Source: an uncultured Pedobacter sp. | GTDB lineage: Bacteria; Bacteroidota; Bacteroidia; Sphingobacteriales; Sphingobacteriaceae | Length of the DNA: 62,204 nucleotides | Reading direction: 5' to 3' | NCBI RefSeq assembly: GCF_913776295.1 | Contig: NZ_CAJYOJ010000056.1 | Span: 1-62,204, forward strand | Shown: in pieces, positions 61,981 through 62,204 of the stretch | Position numbering within the stretch: position 1 is the stretch's first letter | How the letters are laid out: each line of letters starts with the position of its first letter | Position numbers and translations under genes: made by a program | The notes under the pieces: generated by a model | Databases searched by the model: none | Told to the model about the DNA's origin: nothing | What the model saw: only the letters and a program-made list of their open reading frames with translations

Positions 61981-62036
61981 TGTCATCCCGAATTAATTCA
62001 GGACCTTAAAGCGCCTGCATCAAGATTTTTCGCTGC
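61981..62036. repeat. REP-like remnant next to repeat copy 3
   Basis: TTGTCATCCCGAATTAATTC followed by AGCGCCTGCATCAAGATTTTTC and CGCTGCG resembles the GTCATCCTGAAC-type palindromic repeats. It abuts the TGGTAGC end of the 219-bp element, the same arrangement as at copy 2. Confidence 0.45.
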
Positions 62037-62204
62037 GCTACCATTGACGTTAATTTTTAATTATTTGATAATTAGCCACTTATGAAATATGTATTTCCAT
62101 CCAACAAGGCCTTCGCACTGGGTCTCCGTTCTACTTAAGTCCGGCCTAACAAATTTTTCGGACTCCACCGACCAAGCCCTATTACTGGCTTTGAAAGAAA
62201 AATT
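62037..62204 (-). repeat. 219-bp dispersed repeat, copy 3 (cut by window edge)
   Basis: Inverted relative to copies 1 and 2; 168 bp are visible, beginning with the GCTACCATT end and running off the window before the terminal hairpin. It differs from the others at only a few positions. It lies upstream of kdpC, where kdpB would be expected, so the element sits inside the kdp operon. Confidence 0.88.

Noticed and set aside
1..62204. Mobile island or prophage within the window
   Set aside because: No integrase, transposase, phage structural gene or tRNA-flanked boundary was found; genes are mostly core Bacteroidota families.

Overview
The window looks like a chromosomal segment of a Bacteroidota bacterium, most likely Sphingobacteriaceae (Pedobacter-like). 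This is inferred from the AT-rich sequence, the absence of clear Shine-Dalgarno sites, candidate promoters with the Bacteroidota -7 box TAnnTTTG, the style of the lipoprotein signals, and the set of families present: ligase-associated DNA repair module, Bacteroidota-type LptD, DPP IV, TlpA/DUF4369, short KdpD and a kdp-linked porin. No rRNA, tRNA, CRISPR array, transposase or prophage gene was seen. About 50 protein genes are supported.

Layout. 1-10.8 kb: a dispersed repeat, a MATE exporter, then a minus-strand run (lipoprotein, TruC, HDAC-like deacetylase with bestrophin, kynureninase, flavin-split-barrel protein, 3-methyladenine DNA glycosylase, free Met-R-sulfoxide reductase), a CrtA-like monooxygenase with a tiny partner, a Dabb protein and a glycine-zipper lipoprotein. 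10.9-16.2 kb: a vitamin B12 locus on the minus strand, with a cobalamin riboswitch, BtuB-like receptor and DUF6580-type membrane protein, then (after a terminator) a leaderless BtuF-like protein, a sirtuin and a Dph6-like ATP pyrophosphatase. 16.2-30.4 kb: serine hydrolase, NtrC-type regulator, ClC channel, RluA-type synthase, PhoB-type regulator, TlpA-like lipoprotein, GatB, an AAA/DUF4143 ATPase with repeated operator-like sites, a His-rich secreted protein and AlaS. 30.5-39.1 kb: MerR regulator, ComEA-like HhH/beta-barrel protein, ComEC, enoyl-CoA hydratase-like protein, a secreted protein and DPP IV. 39.1-46.6 kb: DUF3307 and SatD, then three periodic operator-like repeats, then the divergent four-gene ligase-associated repair module (exonuclease, ligase, Lhr helicase, PdeM). 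46.6-55.9 kb: thioredoxin, ferritin-like protein, E2 acyltransferase, CinA, LptD, two tandem amidases and an MlaD-like protein. 56-62.2 kb: repeat copy 2, a WYL regulator, and the distal part of a kdp operon (KdpC, porin, small membrane protein, short KdpD) whose gaps all carry intergenic repeats. The window ends inside repeat copy 3.

The most interesting signals are two. First, SatD and DUF3307 form a two-gene unit. SatD shows motifs that resemble a class III nucleotide cyclase core fused to a C-terminal helix-turn-helix. DUF3307 is a polytopic membrane protein with four His/Asp-x3-His/Asp pairs. Three near-identical 20-bp palindromic sites with exact 28-bp periodicity sit between satD and the DNA-repair module. 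This suggests an autoregulated nucleotide-signal/membrane-enzyme module that may also control repair; the enzymatic part is inference. Second, a 219-bp dispersed element occurs three times (two full copies, one cut by the window edge), with a perfect terminal hairpin and no credible protein. It could be a non-autonomous mobile element or a structured RNA. Several start codons were moved from the longest ORF, and three genes (MPG glycosylase, RluA-type synthase, LptD) appear to use TTG.
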